From contig NZ_BSNS01000020.1 in NCBI RefSeq assembly GCF_030160115.1, forward strand, positions 62,001 through 126,000: a stretch of 64,000 nt of DNA. Reading direction: 5' to 3'. The notes beneath the pieces are model-generated. The model was not told the origin of the DNA and did no database searches. It was given only the letters and a program-made list of their open reading frames with translations. Below, one piece after another: positions 43,994-53,818 of the stretch. Position 1 is the first letter of the stretch; each line of letters begins with the position of its first letter. The translations under genes and the position numbers were made by a program. This DNA comes from Devosia nitrariae. GTDB lineage: Bacteria > Pseudomonadota > Alphaproteobacteria > Rhizobiales > Devosiaceae.

Positions 43994-44503
43994 TCAGTAC
44001 TGGGCAGAACGTTGCCTCTGCCAATGCCGCACCATAGGCGAGCGCCGCAGCATCAGCGTGCCGGTTATGAGGTCGTGGATCATCTGCCGGCGCGGGGTAA
44101 ACAGTACGAAGAGGAGCGATACCGGCCAGGAGATCCAGAAGGTGATATAGAAGACCAGCGCGTGCAGGAACGCCATGGGCCCATCGAGCGGCTGTCCGCG
44201 CGTCGGGGTCAGCACCAGATCCATCATGCGCATGCCGATCGTTGCGCGTGCGGGCGAGCCGAGCGTGAGCGCATAATAGAGGATGAGGGCGCCGGGGACG
44301 ACGATGAGGAGGCTCAGCCACGCGAGCCCGAACGTCAGAAACCCGGCGATGAATGCCACCAGCGCAAACGCGACCGTCAGCGTCCCTATGAAGACGAGGT
44401 CGATGAGGTAGGCGATCACCCGGCGCGTCAGCACCCCCTCGAACAGCTCGGGGGCGGTCTCCGGATCGGGCAGGTAGCGGCTGGCGGTCATATCATTGGT
44501 CAT
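43994..44503 (-). CDS. RDD family membrane protein
   Basis: A 169-residue RDD protein with three hydrophobic helices; RRVIAYLIDLVFIG carries the family Arg-Asp pattern. The C-terminal basic region (FTPRRQMIHDLITGTLMLRR) is typical. The ATG at 44503 is likely, a second at 44491 possible. Function unknown, perhaps ion or small-molecule transport. It lies 58 bases downstream of bpt-directed transcription's other side and behind hemB. Confidence 0.8.
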   Translation of the reverse strand: MTNDMTASRYLPDPETAPELFEGVLTRRVIAYLIDLVFIGTLTVAFALVAFIAGFLTFGLAWLSLLIVVPGALILYYALTLGSPARATIGMRMMDLVLTPTRGQPLDGPMAFLHALVFYITFWISWPVSLLFVLFTPRRQMIHDLITGTLMLRRSPMVRHWQRQRSAQY

Positions 44504-44571
44504 GGCCAGGATTTCGGTATGGCCAAGCCCCTGTGCAAGAACCCAGGGCACAAATTTGTGACTGCGAACAT

Positions 44572-45576
44572 TCAGAGCCGTCGCGCCACTTCCAGCGCAA
44601 AATAGGTGAGTACGCCGCTGCATCCCGCCCGCTTGAAGGCTTGCAGGCTCTCGAGGATCGCCGCATCCCGGTCGAGCGCGCCCGCGGCGGCCGCGAATTC
44701 GATCATCGCGAACTCGCCCGAGACTTGATAGGCATAGATCGGCACGTTGAAGGCATCCTTTGCCCGCCGCACGATGTCGAGATAGGGCAGGCCGGGCTTG
44801 ACCATAATCGAGTCCGCCCCTTCCTCCAGGTCCTGGGCGATCTCGCGCAACGCCTCGTCGGAATTGGCATAGTCCATCTGGTAGGTACGCTTGTCGCCCT
44901 TGAGGCGCTGGCCCGAGCCCACCGCCTCGCGGAACGGACCATAAAAGCATGAGGCGTATTTGGCTGCGTAGCTCATGATCTGCCGGTCCTCGAAACCCTC
45001 GGCATCGAGCATGGCTCGGATAGCGCCGACGCGGCCGTCCATCATGTCGGAGGGCGCGATGATGTCCGCCCCCGCGCGTGCCTGCACCAGCGCCGAGCGG
45101 ACCATCACCTCGACCGTCTCGTCGTTAAGGATCACGCCGTCCCGCACCAGCCCGTCCTGACCATCGCTGGAATATTCGTCGAGCGCTACATCGGCGATCA
45201 GCCCGATATCGGGCACCGCGTCCTTGATCGCCGAGAGCGCCCGGCACATCAGATTGTCCGGGTTGTAGGCTTCCTCGGCCCCCTCGCTGCGCAGGTGATC
45301 CGGTGTGTTGGGAAAGAGCGCCAGGGCCGGAATGCCAGCATCGCGCGCCTCCCTTGCAGCGGCAACGGCGAGGTCGACGCTCAGCCGCTCGACGCCGGGC
45401 ATGGTCTTGATCCGCGTCCTCTCATTCTCGCCTTCGATGATGAAGATGGGCCAGATGAGGTCGGCCGACGCCAGCGCCGTCTCACGCACCATCGCCCGGC
45501 TCCAGCCATGCGCACGGCCACGCCGCAGCCGCCGTCCGGCCAGGAACTCCATGTCGTGCTTCATCCATTGCCCCAT
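44572..45576 (-). CDS. hemB: Delta-aminolevulinic acid dehydratase
   Basis: A 334-residue enzyme joining two aminolevulinate molecules into porphobilinogen for heme. The two active-site lysines are in MSYAAKYASCFYGPF and IMVKPGLPYLDIV, the DEYSSDGQDG stretch replaces the zinc-cysteine cluster, which suggests a magnesium-dependent form. I choose the ATG at 45576 because GGAG lies 8 bases upstream; a GTG 9 bases earlier is possible. Confidence 0.95.
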   Translation of the reverse strand: MGQWMKHDMEFLAGRRLRRGRAHGWSRAMVRETALASADLIWPIFIIEGENERTRIKTMPGVERLSVDLAVAAAREARDAGIPALALFPNTPDHLRSEGAEEAYNPDNLMCRALSAIKDAVPDIGLIADVALDEYSSDGQDGLVRDGVILNDETVEVMVRSALVQARAGADIIAPSDMMDGRVGAIRAMLDAEGFEDRQIMSYAAKYASCFYGPFREAVGSGQRLKGDKRTYQMDYANSDEALREIAQDLEEGADSIMVKPGLPYLDIVRRAKDAFNVPIYAYQVSGEFAMIEFAAAAGALDRDAAILESLQAFKRAGCSGVLTYFALEVARRL

Positions 45577-45693
45577 GCCGCGCACTCCACTCGTCTTGAA
45601 CCCGAAGCCTGTCTAGCAGGGCAGGAGCGTCGGACAAAGCCCGCGGGATAGCGCGAGCTTGTCGCAGGCGCGCCGCCCGGCTAAACAGGCGCC

Positions 45694-46083
45694 ATGGAGT
45701 ACAACGCACCCTATATTGGCTACTACATCCGCGTCGTTGCCCTGATCAGCCTCGCCCTCGGCCTCAGCGATGCGGCCCGTCTCCTTGGAGTCAGCCTCGG
45801 CGCTGTCAGTCCCATTGCCACGATGGGTCTCGCCGGCTTCGTCTATCTCGGCATATTTTCGCTGGCACGCCTCTTTGCCGCCGTCGGCTTGTGGATCAAG
45901 GCGAGCTGGGGCGCGGTGCTGCTCGTCGGCGCCACTGGCGTCGAGCTCGGCCTTTATCTCATCGGCAATCCCGACATCGAAATGAGCGCCGTCGCCTTTG
46001 CCGTACGCCTGGTCCTCCTGGCCTCGATCATCATCATCTTCGTGCTCGGCATTCGTTTGCGTCGCGCCCAAGCCGGTGATTGA
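45694..46083 (+). CDS. DUF6163 family membrane protein
   Basis: A 129-residue protein with about four membrane helices (VVALISLALGLSDAARLLG onward). It resembles a small membrane family found next to LdtR-type regulators in Hyphomicrobiales. Function is unknown; the regulator gene follows in the same direction after 208 bases. Confidence 0.75.
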   Translation: MEYNAPYIGYYIRVVALISLALGLSDAARLLGVSLGAVSPIATMGLAGFVYLGIFSLARLFAAVGLWIKASWGAVLLVGATGVELGLYLIGNPDIEMSAVAFAVRLVLLASIIIIFVLGIRLRRAQAGD

Positions 46084-46128
46084 CGAGGTCGTTCAATCGG
46101 CTGCGCCGATCTGTTTACGCTCTGTTTA

Positions 46129-46156
46129 GGTTACAATTGTCTCACCCCTCGTAACC
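46129..46156. promoter_or_regulatory. Inverted repeat upstream of the ldtR-like gene
   Basis: GGTTAC (46129-46134) and GTAACC (46151-46156) are 16 bases apart in the 208-base region before the regulator gene. A nearby GTTTACGCTCTGTTTA direct repeat adds to the impression of a protein-binding region. It is only a candidate. Confidence 0.35.
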
Positions 46157-46291
46157 AATCGTAAAGCCAAATTCCCGAACTTTTTCAGTAAGATAGTTTT
46201 AAGTGTGCCGCTTAAGCCTACCTTATTCGGAACGGCGTAATTTGGCCCCATCGAGACGCGAACAATCGCGCAGAGTAACAGTGAGGCAAAA

Positions 46292-46801
46292 ATGGCAGCA
46301 AAATCCAACACCGCAGAGGTGACGGTCACGGAAGGCCAGGCGAGCCTGAAGCCGGCCTATCTTGAAGCTGTTTCCCGGGTCGAACGCCTGCACCGCCGGC
46401 TGCTCGATCTCATCAAGGACGAGTTCGATCGTATGGGCTGGGACGACATCAATCCCGTCCAGGCATTGTTGATGTTCAACATCGGCGATGCGGAGCTGAC
46501 CGCCGGCGAGTTGCGCTCGCGCGGTTACTACCTGGGCTCGAATGTTTCTTATAATCTTAAGAAGCTCGTCGAGACTGGCTATATCTATCAGGAGCGCTCG
46601 CGCACCGACCGCCGCTCGGTCCGCATCAAGCTTACTCCCAAGGGCGAGGAAGTCGCCGAGGTGATCGATGAGCTCTACGACCGGCACCTGAAATCCATCG
46701 ACAAGGTGGGTGGTCTCGGCGACGAAGAGTTCGAAGGCCTCAACAAGGCGCTCGCCCGCCTGGAGCGCTTTTGGGTCGACCAGATCCTCTATAAACTCTG
46801 A
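46292..46801 (+). CDS. ldtR: LdtR-like MarR family regulator
   Basis: A 169-residue winged-helix protein of the MarR fold. LRSRGYYLGSNVSYNLKKLVE is the recognition region and YIYQERSRTDRRSVRIKLT the wing (quoted parts only). It corresponds to LdtR, which in Liberibacter and Sinorhizobium controls an L,D-transpeptidase gene; that gene follows at 47105 here. GAGG precedes the ATG. A weak hairpin terminator follows. Confidence 0.85.
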   Translation: MAAKSNTAEVTVTEGQASLKPAYLEAVSRVERLHRRLLDLIKDEFDRMGWDDINPVQALLMFNIGDAELTAGELRSRGYYLGSNVSYNLKKLVETGYIYQERSRTDRRSVRIKLTPKGEEVAEVIDELYDRHLKSIDKVGGLGDEEFEGLNKALARLERFWVDQILYKL

Positions 46802-46826
46802 CCTCCTCCAAGGTCCCATGCCGCAC

Positions 46827-46850
46827 CGGCCCTTCCAGAAGGAGGGGCCG
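46827..46850 (+). terminator. Hairpin after the ldtR-like gene
   Basis: CGGCCCTTCC pairs with GGAGGGGCCG with one mismatch around AGAA. Only a weak T stretch follows, so termination may be partial. Confidence 0.45.
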
Positions 46851-46945
46851 TTAGCGTTTCCGGCGATCGGAGTGTGACGTGTCGGCCACAGTGGCCGCTG
46901 CCAATTCAGCCGGGCCGCCAGCTGTTCTTATTTGTGCCGCAAAAG

Positions 46946-46968
46946 CACGTATCAAGCTTGCACGTATG
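46946..46968 (+). promoter_or_regulatory. GCACGTAT direct repeats upstream of the transpeptidase
   Basis: GCACGTAT occurs at 46946-46953 and 46961-46968, 15 bases apart and about 137 bases before the start codon. They are candidate sites for the adjacent regulator. Confidence 0.4.
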
Positions 46969-47104
46969 TGGTTTGGAAACCAATTCCACGCATTTTGTAT
47001 CGTGTCCTTGCGGATGGTTCACAGCTGGTTGACCGGCGTTGTCGCGTCGGAATGCCGGTGGTACCCACTCTCGTTGAAGTTGAGCGGCAAATTCGGGTGA
47101 ATGC

Positions 47105-48355
47105 ATGCGGTTGAATAGACGTTCTCTGCTCCGGTCGATGGCTCTGGCCGGGGCCTCTGCAGTCCTGCCGCCGTCCATGGCGCGGGCCGAGTCCATCTGG
47201 GACATGTTCGCGCGCAACAGGGTGCTGCGCGAGGCGGACCCCGCCGGTGCTTCCGCGGCCGCCCAGGCTTTGATCGAGACCACCGAGCCGATTCTTTCTT
47301 ACGACACGGCCTATAATCTCCAGCTTGCCATCTCGCAGTACGAGCCGTTCGTCGCAGCCGGGGGCTGGGAGGATGTCCCGCGCGAGGTCTACGGCCTGCG
47401 TCTTGGAAACGACCGCGAAGGCGTCATCGCCTTGAAGCGCCGCCTGATGTCCTCCGGCGACATGCCCTTTGCCGAGCGCGTCGACAATATCGTCGACCAG
47501 GTCACGGACGCAGCCATCCGCACCTTCCAGGCCCGCCACGGCTTACGGCTGACCGGCGAGGTGGACGAGGCAACGTTCTATGCCATGGCGGTGCCGGCCT
47601 CCACCCGTCTTAACCAGCTATACCTCAACCTGCAGCGCGTCACCAACATGGCTCCGAACCTGTCGGAGCGCTATGTGGTGGTCAACATCCCTGCCGCCAC
47701 CATCGAGGCGGTCGAGGGCGGCTATGTGGTCCAGCGGCATACCGCTGTCGTCGGCCGGGTCGAGCGCGCGACCCCGATCCTGGCCAGCAAGGTCCACCAG
47801 ATCAACTTCAATCCCTACTGGCACGTCCCCAAGTCGATCATCCGCAATGACCTCATCAAGTACATGAATGAGGACCCGGAATATCTGACCAAGTTCCGCA
47901 TCCACATCTATGACGGCAAAGGCCAGGAGATTTCGCCGACCCAGATCAACTGGCAGACCGACGAGGCGGTGAACTATATGTTCCGCCAGGAGCCGGGCGC
48001 CGAGAACTCCATGGGGCACTGCAAGATCAACTTCCACAACCCCTACGACGTCTACTTGCACGACACGCCCACCAAGTCGCTGTTCGGCGAGAACGCGCGC
48101 TTCCACTCCTCTGGGTGCGTGCGCGTCGAGGGGGTCAATCAGCTCGTTACCTGGCTGCTGCGCGACAATGGCTGGGACCTGTCGCGGGTCGATTCCACTT
48201 TCGCATCCAATGAACGGATCGACGAAGCACTCAAGAACCCGGTGCCGATCCACACCACCTACATCACCGCCTGGGCCAACCGTCAGGGGACAGTCTCGTT
48301 CCGCGACGACGTCTACCAGTTCGACGCCCAGGGCAAAGTGGCGTTCGAGGCCTGA
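47105..48355 (+). CDS. L,D-transpeptidase (YkuD domain) with peptidoglycan-binding domain
   Basis: A 416-residue exported enzyme predicted to form 3-3 cross-links or attach proteins in peptidoglycan. The N-terminus (NRRSLLRSMALAGASAV) looks like a twin-arginine-style signal peptide. A peptidoglycan-binding domain (VIALKRRLMSSGDMP, ATFYAMAVPAS) lies around 100-170, then the YkuD domain with the catalytic cysteine in FHSSGCVRVEG near residue 338. It matches LdtP of the Liberibacter LdtR system. Confidence 0.9.
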   Translation: MRLNRRSLLRSMALAGASAVLPPSMARAESIWDMFARNRVLREADPAGASAAAQALIETTEPILSYDTAYNLQLAISQYEPFVAAGGWEDVPREVYGLRLGNDREGVIALKRRLMSSGDMPFAERVDNIVDQVTDAAIRTFQARHGLRLTGEVDEATFYAMAVPASTRLNQLYLNLQRVTNMAPNLSERYVVVNIPAATIEAVEGGYVVQRHTAVVGRVERATPILASKVHQINFNPYWHVPKSIIRNDLIKYMNEDPEYLTKFRIHIYDGKGQEISPTQINWQTDEAVNYMFRQEPGAENSMGHCKINFHNPYDVYLHDTPTKSLFGENARFHSSGCVRVEGVNQLVTWLLRDNGWDLSRVDSTFASNERIDEALKNPVPIHTTYITAWANRQGTVSFRDDVYQFDAQGKVAFEA

Positions 48356-48371
48356 TAGGATAGGAGCGGGC

Positions 48372-48569
48372 GTGGGCGAGGTCCTTTACGAGTTCGTCCA
48401 GATTGGCCAGCAGATGCGGGTGTCGGCCATCGACAGCGACACCAACATCGAAGTCGTTGTCATCGCGCCGCTTGCGGCGACCCGCTGGCAGATGCAGGCC
48501 ACCGCACTGGCCAAACTCAACAAGCGTCTTTCCGAAACGGCGGACGAACCGCCGCGTCGGCTGTTCTGA
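48372..48569 (+). CDS. DUF6898 family small protein (65 aa)
   Basis: GTG at 48372 is preceded by AGGAG at six bases. The 65-residue product (MGEVLYEFVQIGQQMRVSAI onward) matches a small alphaproteobacterial family (DUF6898) of unknown role, and ends directly before the next ATG. It is probably translated with the flanking genes. Confidence 0.75.
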   Translation: MGEVLYEFVQIGQQMRVSAIDSDTNIEVVVIAPLAATRWQMQATALAKLNKRLSETADEPPRRLF

Positions 48570-49100
48570 ATGCTGCGCCTCTACCTGCTGCGTCATGCCA
48601 AGTCCTCGTGGAAGGAAAAGGGCCTGGCAGATTTCGATCGTCCGCTCGCCCCGCGCGGCCGGCGCGCTGCTGAGGTGCTCGGTCAGGCGCTCCGCGCGCA
48701 CACCTGGCTGCCGCGTCGCATCATCTGCTCGAGCGCGGTGCGCACCCTTCAAACCCTCGATCTGATCCTGCCGACACTGGTCGATGCCGGGGCAACACCC
48801 GAGGTGCTGCGCAAGCGTCGTCTCTATGATCTCATGGAAGAGGACTACGTCGACCTCATTCGCGAGGAGGGCGGGGAGGTTGCCTCGCTCATGCTCGTTG
48901 GCCACAACAGCGCCGTCCAGTCGAGCGCCCTCGCCCTCTGCGGCATGGGCGACCCCGAGGCTCTCGCGGTCATGGAAGCGAGCTTTCCCACCGCCGCCCT
49001 TGCTGTCATCGACTTCAACGTGCGCCGATGGTCCGATATCGCCGAAGGCTCCGGCGCTCTCGCGAACTTCTGGATGCCGAGAGGCGGACTCGGCGGCTGA
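48570..49100 (+). CDS. SixA-like histidine phosphatase family protein
   Basis: A 176-residue phosphatase of the histidine-acid (phosphoglycerate mutase-like) superfamily. The catalytic RHAKSSW follows MLRLYLL at the start, and LTPRG-like LAPRGRRAAE and the second histidine in LVGHNSAVQ are present. SixA removes phosphate from His-containing phosphotransfer proteins; the substrate here is unknown. It starts at the base after the previous stop. Confidence 0.85.
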   Translation: MLRLYLLRHAKSSWKEKGLADFDRPLAPRGRRAAEVLGQALRAHTWLPRRIICSSAVRTLQTLDLILPTLVDAGATPEVLRKRRLYDLMEEDYVDLIREEGGEVASLMLVGHNSAVQSSALALCGMGDPEALAVMEASFPTAALAVIDFNVRRWSDIAEGSGALANFWMPRGGLGG

Positions 49101-49107
49101 CTGACTG

Positions 49108-49536
49108 CTAGGGAATGAGGTCCATGACTGCCCGACCGTTTGCCATGTCGACAGGCAGGGAGACGTGTTCGTGCGCAATCTGCCATCCGCGATCCGATCG
49201 TTGACAGCAGGAGGTCGTGCGCAACCAACGATCGACCTCAAGGCCGCTCTTCAAGGTTCCGCCGGCACGGATAAGCATGCTCGTGGCCGCGATGTCCCCG
49301 CTCGCTGAAATGCGCAGGTCGTGGATCTCCTGGCGGATGGCTCCCTGCCAGCCGCCGAACCAATGCAGGAATCGATCGCGCAACTGAGCAGAGCCGATGT
49401 ACTGGAGGGGAGGAACGACATCAAAATAGACGACGTCGGGCGAGTAGACCGACATCAGCCGCTCGATATCCTTTGCCCGCATGGCTTCCGATCGGCTGTC
49501 GAGCAGAGTTTCCACCTGGACTTCGGCCGAAACCAT
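49108..49536 (-). CDS. NTF2-like / SnoaL-type protein
   Basis: A 142-residue single-domain protein with the NTF2-like cone fold pattern (MRAKDIERLMSVYSPDVVYFD, here split as MRAKDIERLM and SVYSPDVVYFD), close to nuclear-transport-factor 2 family SnoaL-like proteins. Function cannot be told. It runs opposite to the preceding gene, with 7 bases between the stops. Confidence 0.75.
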   Translation of the reverse strand: MVSAEVQVETLLDSRSEAMRAKDIERLMSVYSPDVVYFDVVPPLQYIGSAQLRDRFLHWFGGWQGAIRQEIHDLRISASGDIAATSMLIRAGGTLKSGLEVDRWLRTTSCCQRSDRGWQIAHEHVSLPVDMANGRAVMDLIP

Positions 49537-49572
49537 TTACGCCCTCCCTTCAACACGCGCGCAACCCGTCCC

Positions 49573-49588
49573 CTCCCTTGTGAGGGAG
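49573..49588. repeat. Half copy of the CCCTC-type intergenic repeat
   Basis: CTCCCT, loop TGTG, AGGGAG forms one hairpin like the arms of the element at 14690-14893, without the distal arm. It lies between the NTF2-like and BA14K genes. Confidence 0.5.
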
Positions 49589-49637
49589 AGATCGGGCAGC
49601 GCAAGCGCTCAATATCGCGGCGCCGGGTTCGAGGTGC

Positions 49638-50090
49638 TCAAAGCCGGCAGCGGTGTCGATAGCCGTCATAGCCGAGGAACGTGTCGGTTTCCTCGTCATA
49701 CGAGCGATACCGCGAATAGCAGGCCGCCACATGCGCCTCGTAGCTGTTGTCGTAGCCGTAAGCGGGTGCATCGTCGAGGTAGATGACGCGGTCGTTGACC
49801 CGCGGCTGCGAAAGGGCGCTGCCGAGGATGGCGCCGAACGTCAGCCCGAAAATCCCCGCTGCGATGCCGTCGAGGTTGCTGCGCCGGCTCCGGTAGAACA
49901 CGCGGTAATCGTCGTCGTCCCATCTGTCACGGTTCCGGCAGTCACGATCGTCGTAGCGGTCGCAATAGATGCCGATCACCCGGTCGCGCTCGCCGTAGCC
50001 GAAGCTTTGTGCTTGAGCAGGGATGGCGCCGGTCACGCCGAGCATTGCGGCAAGGGCGATGACGCCCATTCTTGCAAAGCTCTTCTTCAT
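49638..50090 (-). CDS. BA14K family exported protein
   Basis: A 150-residue protein with a signal peptide ([19 protein letters not shown]; cleavage near AQA-Q, about 27), a charged Asp/Arg-rich middle, a glycine-rich hydrophobic segment ([19 protein letters not shown]) and the C-terminal BA14K motif ([20 protein letters not shown], residues in the last 30). BA14K proteins of Brucella are immunoreactive and lectin-like. Its role here is unknown. Confidence 0.82.
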   Translation of the reverse strand: MKKSFARMGVIALAAMLGVTGAIPAQAQSFGYGERDRVIGIYCDRYDDRDCRNRDRWDDDDYRVFYRSRRSNLDGIAAGIFGLTFGAILGSALSQPRVNDRVIYLDDAPAYGYDNSYEAHVAACYSRYRSYDEETDTFLGYDGYRHRCRL

Positions 50091-50300
50091 GTCGATTCTC
50101 CTTCCGCCCCCCGGCTGGCCCTGTCGCTCGGCCGGCCTGTTGGCAAAATGCCGTCCGCGCGCGCAGGGTTGCCTTGGCTAGAAGAAAAACGTGGCCGCAA
50201 TTGGCCTGTCACGCTTGGACTGTTGGGCCCCTTTATGCTAGAGGCTGCGTCCGTATCGCCCCTCCAGCACCACATATTGGTTACCGCCCAGGAGTCGCCA

Positions 50301-51605
50301 ATGAGCGCTGCCGCCAGCCTTCCGCTCTTCCCGCATTTCTTCAGCGCCTCGCTCGCCGAGACCGATCCCGAGATTGCCGATGCGATCGGCAAGGAACTCG
50401 GTCGCCAGCAGCACGAGATCGAGCTGATCGCTTCGGAGAACATCGTATCCAGGGCCGTGCTGGAAGCGCAGGGTTCGGTGCTGACCAACAAATATGCCGA
50501 AGGCTATCCAGGCAAGCGCTACTATGGCGGCTGCCAGTTCGTCGACATCGCCGAGAATCTGGCCATCGAACGGGCCAAGGAGCTCTTCGGTGCGGGCTTT
50601 GCCAACGTGCAGCCTAACTCCGGCAGCCAGATGAACCAAGCCGTGTTCCTCGCCCTCTTGCAGCCGGGCGACACCTTCATGGGGCTGGACCTCAATTCGG
50701 GCGGTCACCTCACCCACGGCTCGCCGGTCAACATGAGCGGCAAGTGGTTCAAGGTCGTTTCCTATGGCGTACGCCAGGACGACCATCTCCTCGACATGGA
50801 GGAGGTGGCTCGCAAGGCCCGCGAGCACAAGCCCAAGCTTATCCTTGCCGGCGGCACCGCTTACTCGCGCATCTGGGACTGGCAGCGCTTTCGCGAGATC
50901 GCCGACGAGATCGGCGCCTATCTGATGGTTGACATGGCCCACATCGCGGGGCTCGTGGCTGGCGGCGTCCATCCCTCGCCGGTCCCGCACGCCCATGTGG
51001 TCACCACCACCACCCACAAGTCCCTGCGCGGTCCACGCGGCGGCATGATCCTCTCCAACGACGAGGACATTGCCAAGAAGATCAATTCCGCGGTCTTCCC
51101 CGGCCTCCAGGGCGGCCCGCTCATGCACGTGATCGCCGCCAAGGCCGTGGCCCTGAAGGAAGCACTGCAGCCCGAGTTCAAGGCCTATGCCCGTCAAGTG
51201 GTCGCCAACGCCCGCGCGCTCGCCGCCACCCTCATCGAGAACGGCCTCGATGTCGTTTCCGGCGGCACCGACAACCATCTGATGCTGGTTGACCTCCGGA
51301 AGAAGAACGCCACCGGCAAGCGTGCCGAGCAGGCGCTGGGCCGCGCCTGGATCACCTGCAACAAGAACGGCATTCCGTTTGATCCGGAAAAGCCCTTCGT
51401 CACCTCCGGCATCCGCCTCGGCACACCCGCCGGTACCACGCGCGGCTTCGGCGAGGCCGAATATCGCCAGATCGGTCAGATGATCGTCGAGGTGCTCGAT
51501 GGGCTGCGCGAGGTCAATGCCGACGAGAACAACGCCGCAGTCGAAGCGGCTGTGCGCGAGAAGGTGAAGGCGCTGACCGACCGTTTCCCGATCTACGCCC
51601 AGTAA
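50301..51605 (+). CDS. glyA: Serine hydroxymethyltransferase
   Basis: A 434-residue PLP enzyme that converts serine to glycine and charges tetrahydrofolate with a one-carbon unit. The ATG at 50301 follows AGGAG. Seen are [40 protein letters not shown], and the PLP lysine in [14 protein letters not shown]. It heads the glyA-nrdR-rib-nusB set. Confidence 0.96.
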   Translation: MSAAASLPLFPHFFSASLAETDPEIADAIGKELGRQQHEIELIASENIVSRAVLEAQGSVLTNKYAEGYPGKRYYGGCQFVDIAENLAIERAKELFGAGFANVQPNSGSQMNQAVFLALLQPGDTFMGLDLNSGGHLTHGSPVNMSGKWFKVVSYGVRQDDHLLDMEEVARKAREHKPKLILAGGTAYSRIWDWQRFREIADEIGAYLMVDMAHIAGLVAGGVHPSPVPHAHVVTTTTHKSLRGPRGGMILSNDEDIAKKINSAVFPGLQGGPLMHVIAAKAVALKEALQPEFKAYARQVVANARALAATLIENGLDVVSGGTDNHLMLVDLRKKNATGKRAEQALGRAWITCNKNGIPFDPEKPFVTSGIRLGTPAGTTRGFGEAEYRQIGQMIVEVLDGLREVNADENNAAVEAAVREKVKALTDRFPIYAQ

Positions 51606-51608
51606 GCC

Positions 51609-52088
51609 ATGCGCTGTCCCTATTGCGGCAACGACGACACCCAGGTCAAGGACAGCCGTCCGACCGAAGATTCCGGCGCCATCCGGCGCCGGCGCATCTG
51701 CAATGCCTGCGGCGGTCGCTTCACCACCTTCGAGCGGGTGCAGTTGCGTGACCTGACTGTTGTCAAGAAGTCCGGTCGCAAGGTCCCCTTCGACCGCGAA
51801 AAGCTTGCTCGCTCCGTCTATACGGCGCTGCGCAAGCGCTCGGTCGATCCTGAGCGGGTCGAGCGCATGATCTCCGGTATCGTGCGCCAGCTCGAAAGCC
51901 TCGGCGATGTCGAGGTCACCTCCGAGCAGATCGGCGAATTCGTCATGGAGGGATTGAAGAGCCTCGACGACGTCGCCTTCGTCCGCTTTGCCTCTGTTTA
52001 CCGCAACTTCGCCTCCGCCGACGACTTCCGCTCCTTCCTCTCCCAGCTCGCCAGCACCGACGAGGTCATGAGGATCGAGGACGAGTGA
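51609..52088 (+). CDS. nrdR: Transcriptional repressor NrdR
   Basis: The 159-residue repressor of ribonucleotide reductase genes has an N-terminal zinc ribbon (MRCPYCGN...[10 protein letters not shown]) and an ATP-cone domain ([15 protein letters not shown]). It starts 3 bases after glyA, and its stop overlaps the ribD start. Confidence 0.96.
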   Translation: MRCPYCGNDDTQVKDSRPTEDSGAIRRRRICNACGGRFTTFERVQLRDLTVVKKSGRKVPFDREKLARSVYTALRKRSVDPERVERMISGIVRQLESLGDVEVTSEQIGEFVMEGLKSLDDVAFVRFASVYRNFASADDFRSFLSQLASTDEVMRIEDE

Positions 52089-53188
52089 GCGCCGCCACGC
52101 CCGAGGACCTCCGCTGGCTCGATGCCGCCGCCCGCGCCGCCGAGCCTTTTCTTGGCACCACCGCCGATAACCCGACCGTTGCAGCCTTCGTGGTGGATCC
52201 ATCCGCAGGCATACTCGTCGGCCGCGCCGTGACGGCGAGGGGAGGGCGGCCCCATGCCGAGCCGCTGGCACTGGAATCTGCCGGCGCACGCGCCCGGGGC
52301 GCCACCCTCTACGTCACTCTCGAACCTTGCCACCACTGGGGTCGCACGCCACCCTGCGTAGATGCGGTGGTGCGCGCCGGCATTGCCCGCGTCGTTATCG
52401 GCATGCCCGATCCGGATCCGCGCACGCGCGGGGAAAGCATCAGGCGGCTGCATGCAAGTGGCATCGAGGTCGCCGTCATCGATCACGCGCCCTCGGTGCG
52501 GCTCAATGAGGGCCACACCGCCCGCCATGCCCTCGGTCGGCCGTTCGTTACGGCAAAGCTCGCCGTCTCCGCCGATGGCATGATCGGCCGGCGCGACGTG
52601 GCCAAGGTCGCCATTACCGGCGAGGACGCCCGTCGCTGGACGCATCTGCAGCGTGCCATGTCCAATGCCGTTCTCGTCGGCGGTGCCACCGCCGAGATCG
52701 ATGATCCGCAGTTGACCGTGCGGCTGCCGGGTCTGGAGCGGCGCACGCCGCTCCGCGTGATCCTTGCCGGCAATCGCGGCATCGACAAGCGCTCGAATCT
52801 GATTGGCGGCTTTTCCGGCCATCGTGTTGCTGTCATTGTCGAATCGGGCCGCGAGATGGCCGTGCCCGCCTCGGTCGAGGTCGTTCGTGTGCCCGGCGAA
52901 GACGGTCGCCCCGACCTCGCAGAAACCCTCCGGGCGCTCCATGCCAAGGGCATCGCTCGTCTCCTCGTCGAACCCGGTGCTACCCTTGCAGAAGCGCTTC
53001 TTGCCGACGATCTCGTCGACCGCTTTGAGTTGATCGAGGGCACCGTAACGGTCGGGCCCGACGGGGTTCCGGCAACCGGCAAGGGTACGATGGACGAACG
53101 TCTCGCCGCCGCGGGCTTCGGCGAAATCGACCGCCAGCGCCTGGGTGAAGATTTGCTGCGCACCTTCGAAAAAGTCGGGAAAGCCTGA
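52085..53188 (+). CDS. ribD: Bifunctional riboflavin deaminase/reductase
   Basis: A 367-residue protein that deaminates and then reduces the pyrimidine intermediate in riboflavin synthesis. The N-terminal deaminase has the zinc ligands in PHAEPLAL and [14 protein letters not shown]; the C-terminal reductase starts near residue 150 ([15 protein letters not shown]). The usual NPxVG motif reads [12 protein letters not shown] start overlaps the nrdR stop. Confidence 0.94.
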   Translation: MSAATPEDLRWLDAAARAAEPFLGTTADNPTVAAFVVDPSAGILVGRAVTARGGRPHAEPLALESAGARARGATLYVTLEPCHHWGRTPPCVDAVVRAGIARVVIGMPDPDPRTRGESIRRLHASGIEVAVIDHAPSVRLNEGHTARHALGRPFVTAKLAVSADGMIGRRDVAKVAITGEDARRWTHLQRAMSNAVLVGGATAEIDDPQLTVRLPGLERRTPLRVILAGNRGIDKRSNLIGGFSGHRVAVIVESGREMAVPASVEVVRVPGEDGRPDLAETLRALHAKGIARLLVEPGATLAEALLADDLVDRFELIEGTVTVGPDGVPATGKGTMDERLAAAGFGEIDRQRLGEDLLRTFEKVGKA

Positions 53189-53190
53189 AG

Positions 53191-53808
53191 ATGTTCACTG
53201 GAATCGTCACCGATGTCGGCCACCTCGTAGAAGCCGAAGACCGCAACGATGGGCGCCTGCTACGCATTGCCTGCCGCTACGACGCCGATACCATCGACCT
53301 TGGCGCCTCGATCACCAATGACGGCATCTGCCTCACGGTCACCGGCAAGGGCAGGGACGGAGAGCAGAACTGGTTCGAGGTGTTCGCCGCGCTCGAGACT
53401 CTCGCGGTCACACATGTCGGCAGGTGGCGGCCTGGCCGCCGCATCAACCTCGAGCGGGCACTCAAAGTTGGCGACGAGCTCGGCGGCCACATCGTTTCCG
53501 GCCACATCGACGGCACGGCCGAGATCGTCGGAAAGGACGCGACAGGCGAGCAGATCACCCTGACCTTCAAAGTCCCGGCCGATCTCGCCCCGTTCATCGC
53601 CAAAAAAGGAAGCGTCGCCCTCAATGGGACGTCCCTGACCGTCAACGAGGTCGACGGGGATCGTTTCTCGGTTCACCTCATTCCCTATACGGTTGCAGTC
53701 ACCTCGTGGGGCGACTATGAGGTGGGCGATTTCGTCAACATCGAGGTTGATCCGATGGCGCGCTATGCCGCGCGTCTCATCGAGACACTCGGCGACTTTC
53801 GCAGTTAG
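53191..53808 (+). CDS. ribE: Riboflavin synthase, alpha chain
   Basis: The 205-residue enzyme dismutates two lumazines into riboflavin. It has two repeated lumazine-binding barrels: [12 protein letters not shown] and [14 protein letters not shown] in the first, [15 protein letters not shown] and [15 protein letters not shown] in the second. It begins 2 bases after ribD. Confidence 0.95.
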   Translation: MFTGIVTDVGHLVEAEDRNDGRLLRIACRYDADTIDLGASITNDGICLTVTGKGRDGEQNWFEVFAALETLAVTHVGRWRPGRRINLERALKVGDELGGHIVSGHIDGTAEIVGKDATGEQITLTFKVPADLAPFIAKKGSVALNGTSLTVNEVDGDRFSVHLIPYTVAVTSWGDYEVGDFVNIEVDPMARYAARLIETLGDFRS

Positions 53809-53818
53809 GATCGATACG

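Larger units (their letters stand above)
46802..47104. other. Region between the ldtR-like and transpeptidase genes
   Basis: The 303 bases hold a hairpin (46827-46850) after the regulator and, further on, repeats that may be regulator sites (46946-46968) and the palindrome GGTTTGGAAACC (46971-46982). No gene is visible. Confidence 0.6.

Noticed and set aside
50091-50300. FMN riboswitch near the riboflavin genes
   Set aside because: No conserved FMN element is visible before glyA, nrdR or ribD, and the genes are packed without room for one.
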